Source: JAJEFO01 sp009843725
GTDB lineage: Bacteria; Pseudomonadota; Alphaproteobacteria; Rhodobacterales; Rhodobacteraceae
NCBI GenBank assembly: GCA_965243215.1
Contig: CBDEUJ010000004.1
Span: 868,001-932,000, forward strand
Length of the DNA stretch: 64,000 nt
Reading direction: 5' to 3'
Positions within the stretch are counted from its first letter, which is position 1. Each line of letters starts with the position of its first letter. Of this stretch, positions 25,211-33,968 are shown piece by piece. The position numbers and the translations under genes were made by a program. The notes beneath the pieces were generated by a model. It was not told the DNA's origin, did not search any database, and was given only the letters and a program-made list of their open reading frames with translations.

Positions 25211-26427
25211 CTTGTTTCCTCCTAGTCGATTTGCTTGTCAGCCGTGTGGGTTTCGTGCCGAGAGAGAACCGTCATGTCATCGTCGCCTGCCCAACCACAT
25301 CTATACCAAATCATTCATTCCGGATGGCTTCTCCCTTACGATAGACGCAATCTGCGCCAATTCCAAGCAAAGTTAATGCAAAACGTTGGAAAAGGTTCAA
25401 TTTTGGATCAGAATTGGCTAAGAAGGTCTCGCGCCATTGGTTGCGGCACCACAAGATGTTGTGTCGGCGGCTTCTCGCCGCGATCGCCGGCCCCGGCGCT
25501 GCGGCAACGTCTTGACCACAGGAAAGCGTTCGGATTCCCAGGCCTGGATGCGACTTCTCCGGATGGGAACGGATTCCGGGCTTGCAGGTTCGGCGTTTCA
25601 GGCGCGTCCGTCGACATAGCCGCAGTACGATGCGGGCTCAAGGCCGAAGCCGTGGCTTGGGCGGCTTTCAAGGAAGCTCGCCCCGTGCCGCCTGCTGTTT
25701 CACCGAAACACGGATTCGTCCAGGCGCTTCTGGAGGTGATTCCCGCGCAGGCGTTGGCGCACGCACATGGCCCATTGCATCAGGTTCGAGACCACCCGGC
25801 GGGTCCAACCCAGGATCTCGTGCTGCCTGCCGTCGCCGATCACGCTGGCCACGCGCAGGTTCCCGAGCAGACCACTGTCACAAGGCCAGCCGTCGGCGAA
25901 GATCCGGGCCTTGGCCCGACAGCCCCATCTCGAAGACGCCGTTTGCCGTCCGAATCATCATTCTCAACGGCCGAGCGGACGTGAATCAGATCGTCCTGTT
26001 CGCGCTCGCATCTCGGGTTTCGGAGTTTCTGACCTTTCTTGAGCGCATGTTACCTGCACCGGACACTTCCAAATGACATTGACACAGGTTGCCGGGACCT
26101 TCGCTGAATCCGAAAGGCACGTCATCGATGCCGCCGACGAATTCTGGCGCGGCATCCGACGCCCGTAGAGGTTCGCCAAATCGTCAGCGCACCGGTCTTG
26201 CAGATCCGGTGAAGGGACTGCCGGGCGTACGCGCGGCGCTTGCCGCCTAATTTTGTCCGCCTGTTCCCAGATCCGGCACATAGTCCCGGGGCGCATGGCT
26301 GCACAACAAGGGTGGTTGCCAAGCATCTGCCCGAAACGGGAACCGATCCACGTCATCGCCTCGCGGAGAAGGCGGCCTCCGCCGTCGCGGAGGCCGGTTC
26401 ATCCACGCGCAATGAACAGGAACGCGG
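25211..26427. other. 1.2 kb gene-poor region with decayed sequence
   Basis: No intact gene is convincing here. A decayed ABC permease segment lies at about 25.94-26.05 kb. The minus strand from about 25.9 to 25.7 kb has an open run containing RIFADGWPCDSGLLGNLRVA, which I do not recognise, and another near 26.2 kb reads RAYARQSLHRICKTGALTIW, also unrecognised. The region probably collects remnants of lost genes or insertion elements. The promoter of the upstream binding-protein operon should lie within 25211-25400. Confidence 0.6.
25940..26050 (+). pseudogene. decayed, internally deleted copy of a NitT/TauT-type permease gene
   Basis: Translated, this reads VRIIILNGRADVNQIVLFAL then ASRVSEFLTFLER. 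The two halves match separate parts of the permease encoded at 18908-19660: WIIILNARAGVKQI and VLFALAFTISEILAYLER. At nucleotide level both halves remain clearly alignable. In the intact gene the two parts are 237 bp apart, and each junction side carries GATC, so the remnant looks like a deletion between short repeats in a paralogous copy. Nothing else of the gene remains. Confidence 0.65.
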
Positions 26428-27417
26428 TCAGTTCAGCGCGGCATCCGTGATTGCGTGCGTCCAGGCAGAGTCGCCCGGATCCGCCGTGATCACCGGATCT
26501 GAACCTCCTGCAAGAAGCGTGTCGACCGTGCGCTGGAAGTCGGCGGGAACCAGGGCGCCGTTGGAGCCGGCCGTCAACTTGGCGATCTCGCCCATCATGC
26601 GCTTCTGGTGCCTTTCGGTCTGTGCGCCCGTCTCGTCATACTCCAGCACGATCAGGGCGGCCTCGTCCGGGTTGTCCTCGGCATATTTCCAGCCCTTCAT
26701 GGAGGCGCGCACGAAACGAACGAGCTTGTCAACCTCGCCCGGCTCGCTCAGCTTGTCCTCCAGAACATACAGACCGTCTTCCAGCGTCGCCACGCCTTGG
26801 TCCTCATACTTGAAGACCACCAGGTCGTCGACGCTCAGCCCAGCATCGATGACCTGCCAGTATTCGTTGTAGGTCATGGTCGAGATGCAGGCAGCCTGAC
26901 CCTGAAGGATCGGGTCGACATTGAAGCCCTGCTTGAGGACCTCGACACCGTCCGAGCCGCCCTCGGTCGGAATGCCAAGCTGGCTCATCCAGCTCAGGAA
27001 CGGGAACTCGTTGCCAAAGAACCAGACGCCCAGGGTCTTGCCCTTGAAATCGTCCGTCGTGGCCACGCCCGCGTCCTTGCGGCAGGTCAGCATCATGCCG
27101 GAGGACTTGAAAGGCTGCGCGATGTTGACAAGCGGAAGGCCCTTTTCCCGTGCGGCGAGCGCCGCCGGCATCCACTCGACGGTCACGTCCGCACCACCTC
27201 CGGCAATCACCTGGGTCGGCGCGATGTCCGGCCCGCCGGGCTTGATCGTGACGTTCAGGCCTTCGTCCTCGTAGTAGCCGTTCTCAAGCGCCACGTAGTA
27301 GCCCGCAAACTGTGCCTGCGTCACCCACTTGAGCTGCAGCGTCAGGTCGTCGAGGGCAAAGGTCTGCGTGCCGCCCAGCGCCAGCGCCACGGCGCCGGCA
27401 AAGACTCGTTTCTTCAT
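26428..27417 (-). CDS. ABC transporter substrate-binding protein, NMT1/THI5 family
   Basis: Periplasmic binding protein, 329 residues, with a signal peptide (MKKRVFAGAVALALGGTQTF). The mature start LTLQLKWVTQAQFAGYYVAL is the hallmark of THI5/NMT1-like proteins, which bind pyrimidines such as HMP precursors and related compounds. The start follows GAGGAGAGAAGCC; a longer frame upstream overlaps the permease gene. It is last in an operon that begins with the pyrimidine-degrading amidase and hydantoinase, so uptake of uracil, thymine or dihydropyrimidines is the likely role (inference). Confidence 0.9.
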   Translation of the reverse strand: MKKRVFAGAVALALGGTQTFALDDLTLQLKWVTQAQFAGYYVALENGYYEDEGLNVTIKPGGPDIAPTQVIAGGGADVTVEWMPAALAAREKGLPLVNIAQPFKSSGMMLTCRKDAGVATTDDFKGKTLGVWFFGNEFPFLSWMSQLGIPTEGGSDGVEVLKQGFNVDPILQGQAACISTMTYNEYWQVIDAGLSVDDLVVFKYEDQGVATLEDGLYVLEDKLSEPGEVDKLVRFVRASMKGWKYAEDNPDEAALIVLEYDETGAQTERHQKRMMGEIAKLTAGSNGALVPADFQRTVDTLLAGGSDPVITADPGDSAWTHAITDAALN

Positions 27418-27443
27418 GGCTTCTCTCCTCTCAGCCGTTGTTG

Positions 27444-28286
27444 TCATCGTTGCGATGGGTGCCAGAACGTCACCCAACGTTCCACGAGCGTGACCGCTCC
27501 GTAGAACAGGGTTCCGGCCAATGCGGCCACCGCTATCTCGGACCAAACCATGGCCAGCTCCAACGTGCCGACCGAAGTGGAGATCCGAAATCCCATTCCG
27601 CGCGTGGGCGAACCGAAATACTCGGCGACGATTGCGCCGATCAGGGCCAGCGTCGTCGCGATCTTGAGCCCGTTGAACACGAACGGCATGGCCGCCGGCA
27701 AACGCAGCTTCACGAGCGTCTGCCAGTAGCTCGCCGAGTAGGTCCGCATCAGGTCGCGCTGCATCGTCGCCGTGTCCGCAAGTCCCTGCACGGTGTTCAC
27801 GAGAATCGGAAAGAACACCATGACCACCACCACCGCGGCCTTGGACTGCCAGTCAAAGCCGAACCAGTTGACCAGGATCGGCGCGGTTCCCACGATGGGC
27901 AGCGCAGCCACGAAACTGCCGACCGGGAGCAGTCCGCGCCGCAGAAACGTCGAGCGATCAATTGCGAGCGCGGCGGCAAAGGCCGCGAGGCAACCGATCA
28001 CGTAACCGGAAATCGCGCCCTTCAGCGCGGTTTGGCGAAAGTCGGTCCAGAGCGTGCCGGTCTCGGCCGCGAACGTCTCGGCAATGACCGTAGGCGCCGG
28101 CAAGATCACCTGCGGCACGTCCAGGCCGCGCACCACGAGTTCCCAGGTCGCCAGCACCGACACGCCGAACACCAAGGGCACCGCAACCCGACCAGCGTAC
28201 GACGAGGCCAGCGAGGAGCCCGCGATGCGCATGTTCAGCCACCAGGCAGCCATCCAAAGCGCGATTGCCGCCAGGACAAGCGTCAT
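27444..28286 (-). CDS. ABC transporter permease, pyrimidine-type importer
   Basis: Inner-membrane permease of the BPD_transp_1 family, 280 residues. Family features include APILVNWFGFDWQSKAAVVV, the coupling loop LMRTYSASYWQTLVKLRLPA and GAIVAEYFGSPTRGMGFRIS. The ATG follows GGAGGTCGAGTC; upstream in-frame codons are poor. It shares the operon with a second, related permease (both carry MxTYSASxxQTxxKLRLPA), so a heterodimer is likely. Confidence 0.9.
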   Translation of the reverse strand: MTLVLAAIALWMAAWWLNMRIAGSSLASSYAGRVAVPLVFGVSVLATWELVVRGLDVPQVILPAPTVIAETFAAETGTLWTDFRQTALKGAISGYVIGCLAAFAAALAIDRSTFLRRGLLPVGSFVAALPIVGTAPILVNWFGFDWQSKAAVVVVMVFFPILVNTVQGLADTATMQRDLMRTYSASYWQTLVKLRLPAAMPFVFNGLKIATTLALIGAIVAEYFGSPTRGMGFRISTSVGTLELAMVWSEIAVAALAGTLFYGAVTLVERWVTFWHPSQR

Positions 28287-28485
28287 GACTCGACCTCCGC
28301 AAAGATTCGGTGAACGGCACCTCCACCCAAGCCGCACGACACGCGCGGCGTCCTTCCGTGCGCGGGTGACCCCTCCCTGATCGAGCACAGCGCAACGCCA
28401 CTCGGGGCAGGTGCGCATTTCTTCGCAAAGCGCCGTGGCGGGGGCCGCAGACCCGCGGAGTCCGGTCCCGTTGCCAGCGCGCGGT

Positions 28486-29352
28486 TCATCTTGCGTACCC
28501 CATTCTTTGAAGCGCCAGCGACTGCAGCGCCGCGACGATGCTCACAAGCGCGGCTGCGAGGCAGGCGGCAGCGATCAGCGCAGACCAGATCATGAGCGGG
28601 TTGCCGAACTGGTCGCCGATCAGGATGCGCGCACCGAGTCCCTGGATCGCGCCGGTGGGCAATTCGCCCACGATCGTGCCGACCAGCGCTGCCGCGATGC
28701 CCACCTTGAGCGACGTAAAGAGATAGGGCACAGAAGCAGGCAGCCGGAGCTTCCAGAATGTCTGTCCGGCACTCGCGGAATAGGTCTTCATCAGGTCGAT
28801 CTGCATGGGTCCGGGCGACCTCAGTCCTTTCACCATGCTCACCAGCACGGGGAAGAAGCAAAGGTATGCCGAGATGATTGCCTTCGGCACCGTGCGGCCC
28901 TCCACGCCCAAAGTCGCCAGCACCACGATGATCATCGGAGCGATCGCGACGATCGGGATGGTCTGGCTGATAACGGCCCAAGGCATCAGGCTCATGTTCG
29001 CGGTTCTCGAATACACGATCAAGACCGCCATTCCGATTCCGACCACCGTGCCAAGAGCGAAACCCCAAAGCGTCGACTGCAACGTTATCCAGCCGTGGAA
29101 GACCAGCGAGCGTTTCGACGTGACCTTGGTGTCGAGCACGGTCTTCTTCAGTTCGGCGGCAACCTGGTGCGGCGCCGGCAGGCGCGGACGGTCCTGATTC
29201 ATCGTGTCTGCGACAATGTCCAGGAATGTCAGTTCCTGGCCCGCGCGTTCCGCCTGAGCGACCGTCCAGCCAGCGTTCATCGGCATCACCGCAACGTACC
29301 AAAGCGCAAGAATCGCGGCCAGCACGGCCAGGACCGGCAGGATCCGGTTCAT
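28486..29352 (-). CDS. ABC transporter permease, pyrimidine-type importer, second subunit
   Basis: Inner-membrane permease, 288 residues, with a longer N-terminal periplasmic section between the first two helices (about residues 25-80). The coupling loop LMKTYSASAGQTFWKLRLPA and GELPTGAIQGLGARILIGDQ are family-typical. An AAGGAGGGCGG ribosome site precedes the ATG. About 200 bp without a gene separate it from the next permease, unusually loose for an importer operon; that gap shows no clear promoter. Confidence 0.9.
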   Translation of the reverse strand: MNRILPVLAVLAAILALWYVAVMPMNAGWTVAQAERAGQELTFLDIVADTMNQDRPRLPAPHQVAAELKKTVLDTKVTSKRSLVFHGWITLQSTLWGFALGTVVGIGMAVLIVYSRTANMSLMPWAVISQTIPIVAIAPMIIVVLATLGVEGRTVPKAIISAYLCFFPVLVSMVKGLRSPGPMQIDLMKTYSASAGQTFWKLRLPASVPYLFTSLKVGIAAALVGTIVGELPTGAIQGLGARILIGDQFGNPLMIWSALIAAACLAAALVSIVAALQSLALQRMGYAR

Positions 29353-29427
29353 GCACCGCCCTCCTTGCCAATGGCATTGCGGCGCGGACATGAGGGCGAC
29401 ATCTCGTGGAACCCATGCATGAATCCT

Positions 29428-30213
29428 TCAATCTTCATAGGACTGCCCCGCCCTCAGACCCTTGCGCACTCGCTGCGCGACCTCCAGGAACTCGGGCGTG
29501 TCGCGGATGTCCAGCGGACGTTCCCTCGGCAACGGGTTGTCGATGATGTCGGTTATGCGTCCGGGCCGGGGCGACATGACAACGATTCTCGTCGAAAGGT
29601 AGACGGCTTCCGGAATCGAGTGGGTCACGAAGCCAATGGTCTTTCCCGTATGGTCCCAGAGTCCCAGGAGCTGTTCGTTCAGGTGATCCCGCACGATTTC
29701 GTCGAGCGCCCCGAAGGGCTCGTCCATCAGGAGGATGTCGGCGTCAAAGGCGAGCGCACGCGCAATCGAGGCCCGCTGCTGCATGCCGCCCGAGAGCTGC
29801 CACGGATGCTTGTTCTCGAAACCCGAGAGCTCCACCAGTTCAAGCACGCGATTGACGCGGTCAGCCATCTCCGACCTGGAATAGCCCATGATCTCCAGGG
29901 GCAGGCGCACGTTTCCGGCAATCGTCCGCCAAGGATAGAGGCCCGCCTCCTGGAACACGTAGCCGTATGCACGGTCGCGGCGCGCCTCGTCCGGACTCAT
30001 GCCATTGACCCGAACCTCGCCGCCCGTCGGCCTTTCAAGCCCCGCAACCACGCGCAGAAACGTCGTCTTTCCGCATCCGGACGGCCCGATGAAAGACACG
30101 AACTCCCCCTTGCCGATCCCCAACGTGACATCCCGAAGCGCCTGAATCGAGCCATCGCCGGTCTCGAACGTCAGGTCGAGATTCTTCGCCTCTATGGCGA
30201 CAGCCTGTGACAC
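29428..30213 (-). CDS. ABC transporter ATP-binding protein, pyrimidine-type importer
   Basis: ATPase, 261 residues. Walker A is FIGPSGCGKTTFLRVVAGLE, Q-loop YVFQEAGLYPWRTIAGNVRL, signature LSGGMQQRASIARALAFDAD, Walker B ILLMDEPFGALDEIVRDHLN and switch histidine in IGFVTHSIPEAVYLS. It sits 22 bp after the dihydropyrimidinase gene and ahead of the two permeases, tying the importer to pyrimidine degradation. Confidence 0.94.
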   Translation of the reverse strand: MSQAVAIEAKNLDLTFETGDGSIQALRDVTLGIGKGEFVSFIGPSGCGKTTFLRVVAGLERPTGGEVRVNGMSPDEARRDRAYGYVFQEAGLYPWRTIAGNVRLPLEIMGYSRSEMADRVNRVLELVELSGFENKHPWQLSGGMQQRASIARALAFDADILLMDEPFGALDEIVRDHLNEQLLGLWDHTGKTIGFVTHSIPEAVYLSTRIVVMSPRPGRITDIIDNPLPRERPLDIRDTPEFLEVAQRVRKGLRAGQSYED

Positions 30214-30235
30214 GCCCTGTCCCCCGCCCCGAACC

Positions 30236-31690
30236 TCAGACCCCGGTCGCGGGAACGCCGGTCCGCTCGACGGGACGTGGCGCGGTCAGCTCTTTCCACG
30301 ACGAGAGCGCCCGGTTCACCGGCGTGTTGGGTTCACGACGGAGGAATTCGCCATGGCCTTCCTTGGTCCTGATCTCTCCGTCATGAACCGCGACATGTCC
30401 CCGCGTCAGCGTGAAGCGCGGCAGACCCTTGACGTGCTTGCCCTCGAACACGTTGTAGTCGATGGCAGATTGCTGCCTCTCGGCGCTGATGGTCTTTTCC
30501 TTCTCCGGATCCCAGACGACAATGTCGGCATCCGAACCGACGAGTATCGCACCCTTCCTCGGGTAACAGTTCAGGACCTTCGCGACGTTCGTCGAGGTCA
30601 CGGCCACGAACTCGTTCGGCGTCAGCCGTCCGGTGTTGACCCCATGCGTCCAGAGCATCGGCATCCGGTCTTCCAGCCCGCCGGTGCCATTGGGGATCTT
30701 GGTGAAGTCGCCGACGCCGTAGCGCTTCTGCTCGGTCGTGAAGGCGCAGTGATCGGTGGCAACGACCGAGAGCGAACCGCTCTGCAGGCCGGCCCAAAGC
30801 GAATCCTGGTGCTTCCTGTTCCGGAAGGGCGGCGACATCACCCGGCGCGCGGCGTGATCCCAGTCAGAGCTGAAGTATTCCGACTCGTCCAGCGTGAGGT
30901 GCTGGATCAGCGGCTCGCCCCAGACTCTCTTGCCCTGCTGCCGTGCCCGCCGGATCGCCTCGTGCGCCTCCTCGCAGGACGTGTGCACGACATAGAGCGG
31001 CACGCCCGCCATGTCGGCGATCATGATGGCGCGGTTCGTGGCCTCGCCCTCGACCTGAGCGGGGCGGGAATAGGCATGCGCCTCCGGCCCGGTGTTGCCT
31101 TCCGCCATCAGCCTCGCCTGCAACTCCGCCACGACATCGCCGTTTTCGGCATGCACCAGCGCTATGCCGCCAAGTTCGGCAAGCCGCTTGAACGACGCGT
31201 ACATCTCGTCGTCGTTCACCATCAACGCACCCTTGTAAGCCATGAAGTGCTTGAAGGTCGTGATGCCTTCCTTCTCGATCACCGTGGCCATCTCGTTGAA
31301 GACCTGCTCGCCCCACCACGTCACCGCCATATGGTACGAATAGTCGCAATTGGCGCGAGTCGACTTGTTGTGCCACATGGCAAGCGCGTCATGCAGTCCC
31401 TGTCCGGGCGACGGCAAGGCGAAGTCGACGACCATCGTGGTGCCGCCCGACAGTGCCGCGCGCGTGCCGGATTCGAAGTCGTCCGAACTGTAGGTTCCCA
31501 TGAACGGCATTTCGAGATGCGTGTGCGGGTCGATGCCTCCTGGCATCACGTAGCAACCGGTGGCATCGAGCTGCTCTTCGCCCTTCAGCCCGTCACCGAT
31601 CTCGACGATCCGGCCGGCGTCGATCAGGACGTCCGCCTCGTAGCTACGGTCATGGGTAACGACAGTGCCGTTCTTGATGGCTGTGGTCAT
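30236..31690 (-). CDS. hydA: dihydropyrimidinase (D-hydantoinase)
   Basis: Cyclic amidohydrolase, 484 residues, hydrolysing 5,6-dihydrouracil or dihydrothymine to the N-carbamoyl beta-amino acid, step two of reductive pyrimidine breakdown. Metal-binding HTHLEMPF (about residues 57-64) and the carboxylated-lysine segment FKHFMAYKGAL are present, with HAENGD and the substrate-loop YVVHTSCEEAHEAI downstream. GGAGAGGACAAC precedes the ATG. It lies between the amidase and importer genes. Confidence 0.95.
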   Translation of the reverse strand: MTTAIKNGTVVTHDRSYEADVLIDAGRIVEIGDGLKGEEQLDATGCYVMPGGIDPHTHLEMPFMGTYSSDDFESGTRAALSGGTTMVVDFALPSPGQGLHDALAMWHNKSTRANCDYSYHMAVTWWGEQVFNEMATVIEKEGITTFKHFMAYKGALMVNDDEMYASFKRLAELGGIALVHAENGDVVAELQARLMAEGNTGPEAHAYSRPAQVEGEATNRAIMIADMAGVPLYVVHTSCEEAHEAIRRARQQGKRVWGEPLIQHLTLDESEYFSSDWDHAARRVMSPPFRNRKHQDSLWAGLQSGSLSVVATDHCAFTTEQKRYGVGDFTKIPNGTGGLEDRMPMLWTHGVNTGRLTPNEFVAVTSTNVAKVLNCYPRKGAILVGSDADIVVWDPEKEKTISAERQQSAIDYNVFEGKHVKGLPRFTLTRGHVAVHDGEIRTKEGHGEFLRREPNTPVNRALSSWKELTAPRPVERTGVPATGV

Positions 31691-31928
31691 GTTGTCCTCT
31701 CCGTTGATGCGTGCCCGGCACCTTCGCCGCGATTCCGACCTGCGGTCCGGGCAGAGCCGAACGCTCCTGTACGGCCTTCCCGGTCATTGAACGGACCTTT
31801 CCGTCACGGCGCCCGTCGCGGCAGTCCGCCGCCGCCGCAAGCGTCCCGCGCCCCTCCCGGCATCCTCGTCGCGCGCCGTTTGCATACACCTTCATCCGCT
31901 CCCGTCGACGCCGGCATTCGCAGGCATC

Positions 31929-33179
31929 TCACTCCACGATCTCCGCCACATCGACCACGGCATGAAACAGCACGTCAGCGCCTGCCCGCGCCCATTCAGG
32001 GGAGATCTCCTCCGCCTCGTTGTGGCTCAGTCCGTCCACGCAGGGACACATCACCATCGCCGTTGGCGCCACGTCGTTGATCCAGCAGGCGTCGTGACCG
32101 GCGCCGCTGACGATGTCCATGTGACTGTAACCAAGCCGATCGGCGGCATCACGAATCGCCTTGACGCAGTTCCCGTCAAAGGCCGGCGGGTCGAACTGGC
32201 CGACGATCTCGCATGCAAACCCGGTGCCAATGTCCTCGCAGAGTTTCGGCGCCCGTTCCATGAACTCGCCGACCATGGCGTTTAGCTTGTCCAGGAGATG
32301 CGTGCGCATGTCCACGGTGAGCACCACCTTGCCCGGAATGATGTTGCGGCTGTTCGGATGCACGTCGACATGGCCGATCGCGCCAACTGCATTCGGCTGG
32401 TTTGCCATGGCAATCTCGTGCACGAGTTCGGTCACAAGGGCCAGCCCACGCCCGGCATTCTTGCGCATGTGCATTGGGGTCGAGCCGGTGTGGCTCTCCT
32501 TTCCGGCAATCGTGCATTCGATCCAGCGGAGCCCCTGCCCGTGCGTGACGACGCCGATGTCCTTCCCTTCCGCCTCCAGAACGGGACCCTGTTCGATATG
32601 AAGCTCGAAGAAGGCTTTCATCTTCCGGTTGCCGACCGGCTCGACGCCCTTCCATCCAATGCGCTCCAGCTCGTCGCCGAATCGCTTGCCGTTCGCGTCC
32701 ACGCGGTCATAGGCCCAGTCACGGTCGTGCTTGCCCGCAAAGACGCCCGAGGCCAGCATGGCCGGAGCGAAGCGCGTGCCTTCCTCGTTGGTCCAGTTGG
32801 TCACGACGATGGGATGGCGGGTCCTGATGCCAAGGTCGTTCAGCGTCCTGACGATTTCCAGACCGCCCAGAACGCCGAGGACGCCGTCGTACTTGCCCCC
32901 CGTAGGCTGCGTGTCGAGATGGCTTCCCACATATACGGGCAATGCGTCCGGATCGGCTCCGTCGCGGCGGGCGAACATGTTGCCCATCTCGTCGACACCC
33001 ATTGAGCAGCCAGCCGCTTCGCACCAGCGCTGGAAAAGCGCGCGTCCCTCTCCGTCTTCATCGGTCAGGGTCTGGCGGTTGTTGCCGCCGGCAATGCCGG
33101 GGCCGATCCTGGCCATTTCCATGATCGCGCCCCAGAGACGCTCCCCGTCTATCCTGAGGTTTTCCCCCGGCGCCGCCAT
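31929..33179 (-). CDS. Zn-dependent N-carbamoyl-beta-alanine amidohydrolase (beta-ureidopropionase type)
   Basis: M20/M28-family amidohydrolase, 416 residues, of the allantoate/hydantoinase-C/beta-ureidopropionase group. Metal ligands lie in GSHLDTQPTGGKYDG, TNWTNEEGTRFAPAM and HIEQGPVLE; the dimerisation-domain contacts include SHTGSTPMHMRKNAG, and GAGHDACWINDVAP is near the C-terminus. The start follows GGAGTGCGGCC; a longer open frame upstream runs through the regulator's operator and is rejected. With PreTA and dihydropyrimidinase it completes conversion of uracil to beta-alanine. By sequence alone an allantoate or other carbamoyl amino acid substrate is possible. Confidence 0.9.
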   Translation of the reverse strand: MAAPGENLRIDGERLWGAIMEMARIGPGIAGGNNRQTLTDEDGEGRALFQRWCEAAGCSMGVDEMGNMFARRDGADPDALPVYVGSHLDTQPTGGKYDGVLGVLGGLEIVRTLNDLGIRTRHPIVVTNWTNEEGTRFAPAMLASGVFAGKHDRDWAYDRVDANGKRFGDELERIGWKGVEPVGNRKMKAFFELHIEQGPVLEAEGKDIGVVTHGQGLRWIECTIAGKESHTGSTPMHMRKNAGRGLALVTELVHEIAMANQPNAVGAIGHVDVHPNSRNIIPGKVVLTVDMRTHLLDKLNAMVGEFMERAPKLCEDIGTGFACEIVGQFDPPAFDGNCVKAIRDAADRLGYSHMDIVSGAGHDACWINDVAPTAMVMCPCVDGLSHNEAEEISPEWARAGADVLFHAVVDVAEIVE

Positions 33180-33220
33180 GGCCGCACTCCCTTCTGTCCA
33201 CCCCCCAAATCCCGGAGAGT

Positions 33221-33236
33221 TTGACCAATTGGTCAG
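33221..33236. promoter_or_regulatory. RutR-type operator
   Basis: TTGACCAATTGGTCAG contains a perfect 14-bp palindrome, TGACCAATTGGTCA, and matches the published E. coli RutR consensus TTGACCAnnTGGTCAA at all but the last base. It lies 42-57 bp before the amidase start and just upstream of the divergent RutR-like regulator gene, so it can control both. Confidence 0.8.
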
Positions 33237-33302
33237 GATCACGCTACCATGGAGCGACGTGCAGTCAAGGATTTCGGTTCGCCCCCCATCACGGAAACCG
33301 GT

Positions 33303-33926
33303 ATGGCCATGCCAGAAACAGCCGCACGGACGCGGATACAGGAAAAGAACATCAGCGCCATCCTGGACGCGGCGCTGGAAGTGTTCTCGGGCGCCGGGTT
33401 CCGTGGCGCGACGCTGGACCAGATTGCCCGTGCAGCCAGCCTGTCGAAACCAAACCTGCTCTACTACTTCAAGTCCAAGGAAGCCATTCACCGTGCGCTC
33501 CTGTCCGAGCTTCTCGATACCTGGCTAGCCCCCCTTCGCACGCTGGATTCCGGCGGCGAGCCCGTTGACGAGATTGTTCGTTACGTAATGCGCAAGCTCG
33601 ACATGGCGCGCGAACTGCCGCGCGAAAGCCGGCTGTTCGCGAACGAGATCGTTCAAGGCGCTCCGCACATACTCGACATCATCGAAGGACCGCTGAAGGC
33701 ACTGGTCGACGAGAAGGCGTCATTGATCCGCAAATGGGCGGCCGAGGGCAGAATTGCGGAGGTGGACCCCTATCACCTGATATTCTCGATCTGGGCCACG
33801 ACGCAGCATTACGCGGACTTCGACGCGCAGGTGCGCGGAATTCTACGGCCCGAGCGCGACCGGCATTTCGACGATGCCGCAAGGTTCCTCACGCACCTCT
33901 ACCGCACGGCGCTGACGCCCGATTGA
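33303..33926 (+). CDS. RutR-like TetR family pyrimidine regulator
   Basis: TetR-type regulator, 207 residues from the ATG at 33303 (225 if the ATG at 33249 is used). The DNA-binding helix-turn-helix is AILDAALEVFSGAGFRGATL, then DQIARAASLSKPNLLYYFKS. The C-terminal part (SRLFANEIVQGAPHILDIIE, then PYHLIFSIWATTQHYADFDA) follows the YcdC/RutR TetR_C_3 pattern. RutR senses uracil and thymine. The adjacent near-perfect RutR operator and the surrounding catabolic genes support the assignment. Regulation is probably relief of repression by pyrimidines. Confidence 0.88.
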   Translation: MAMPETAARTRIQEKNISAILDAALEVFSGAGFRGATLDQIARAASLSKPNLLYYFKSKEAIHRALLSELLDTWLAPLRTLDSGGEPVDEIVRYVMRKLDMARELPRESRLFANEIVQGAPHILDIIEGPLKALVDEKASLIRKWAAEGRIAEVDPYHLIFSIWATTQHYADFDAQVRGILRPERDRHFDDAARFLTHLYRTALTPD

Positions 33927-33968
33927 CCGGACCGGCCTCTGCATGCCGCGCCGGCGATCGGCGTTCCG

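Noticed and set aside
25700..25930. Minus-strand open frame containing RIFADGWPCDSGLLGNLRVA
   Set aside because: It looks protein-like but has no start codon context, no recognised family and lies among decayed sequence.
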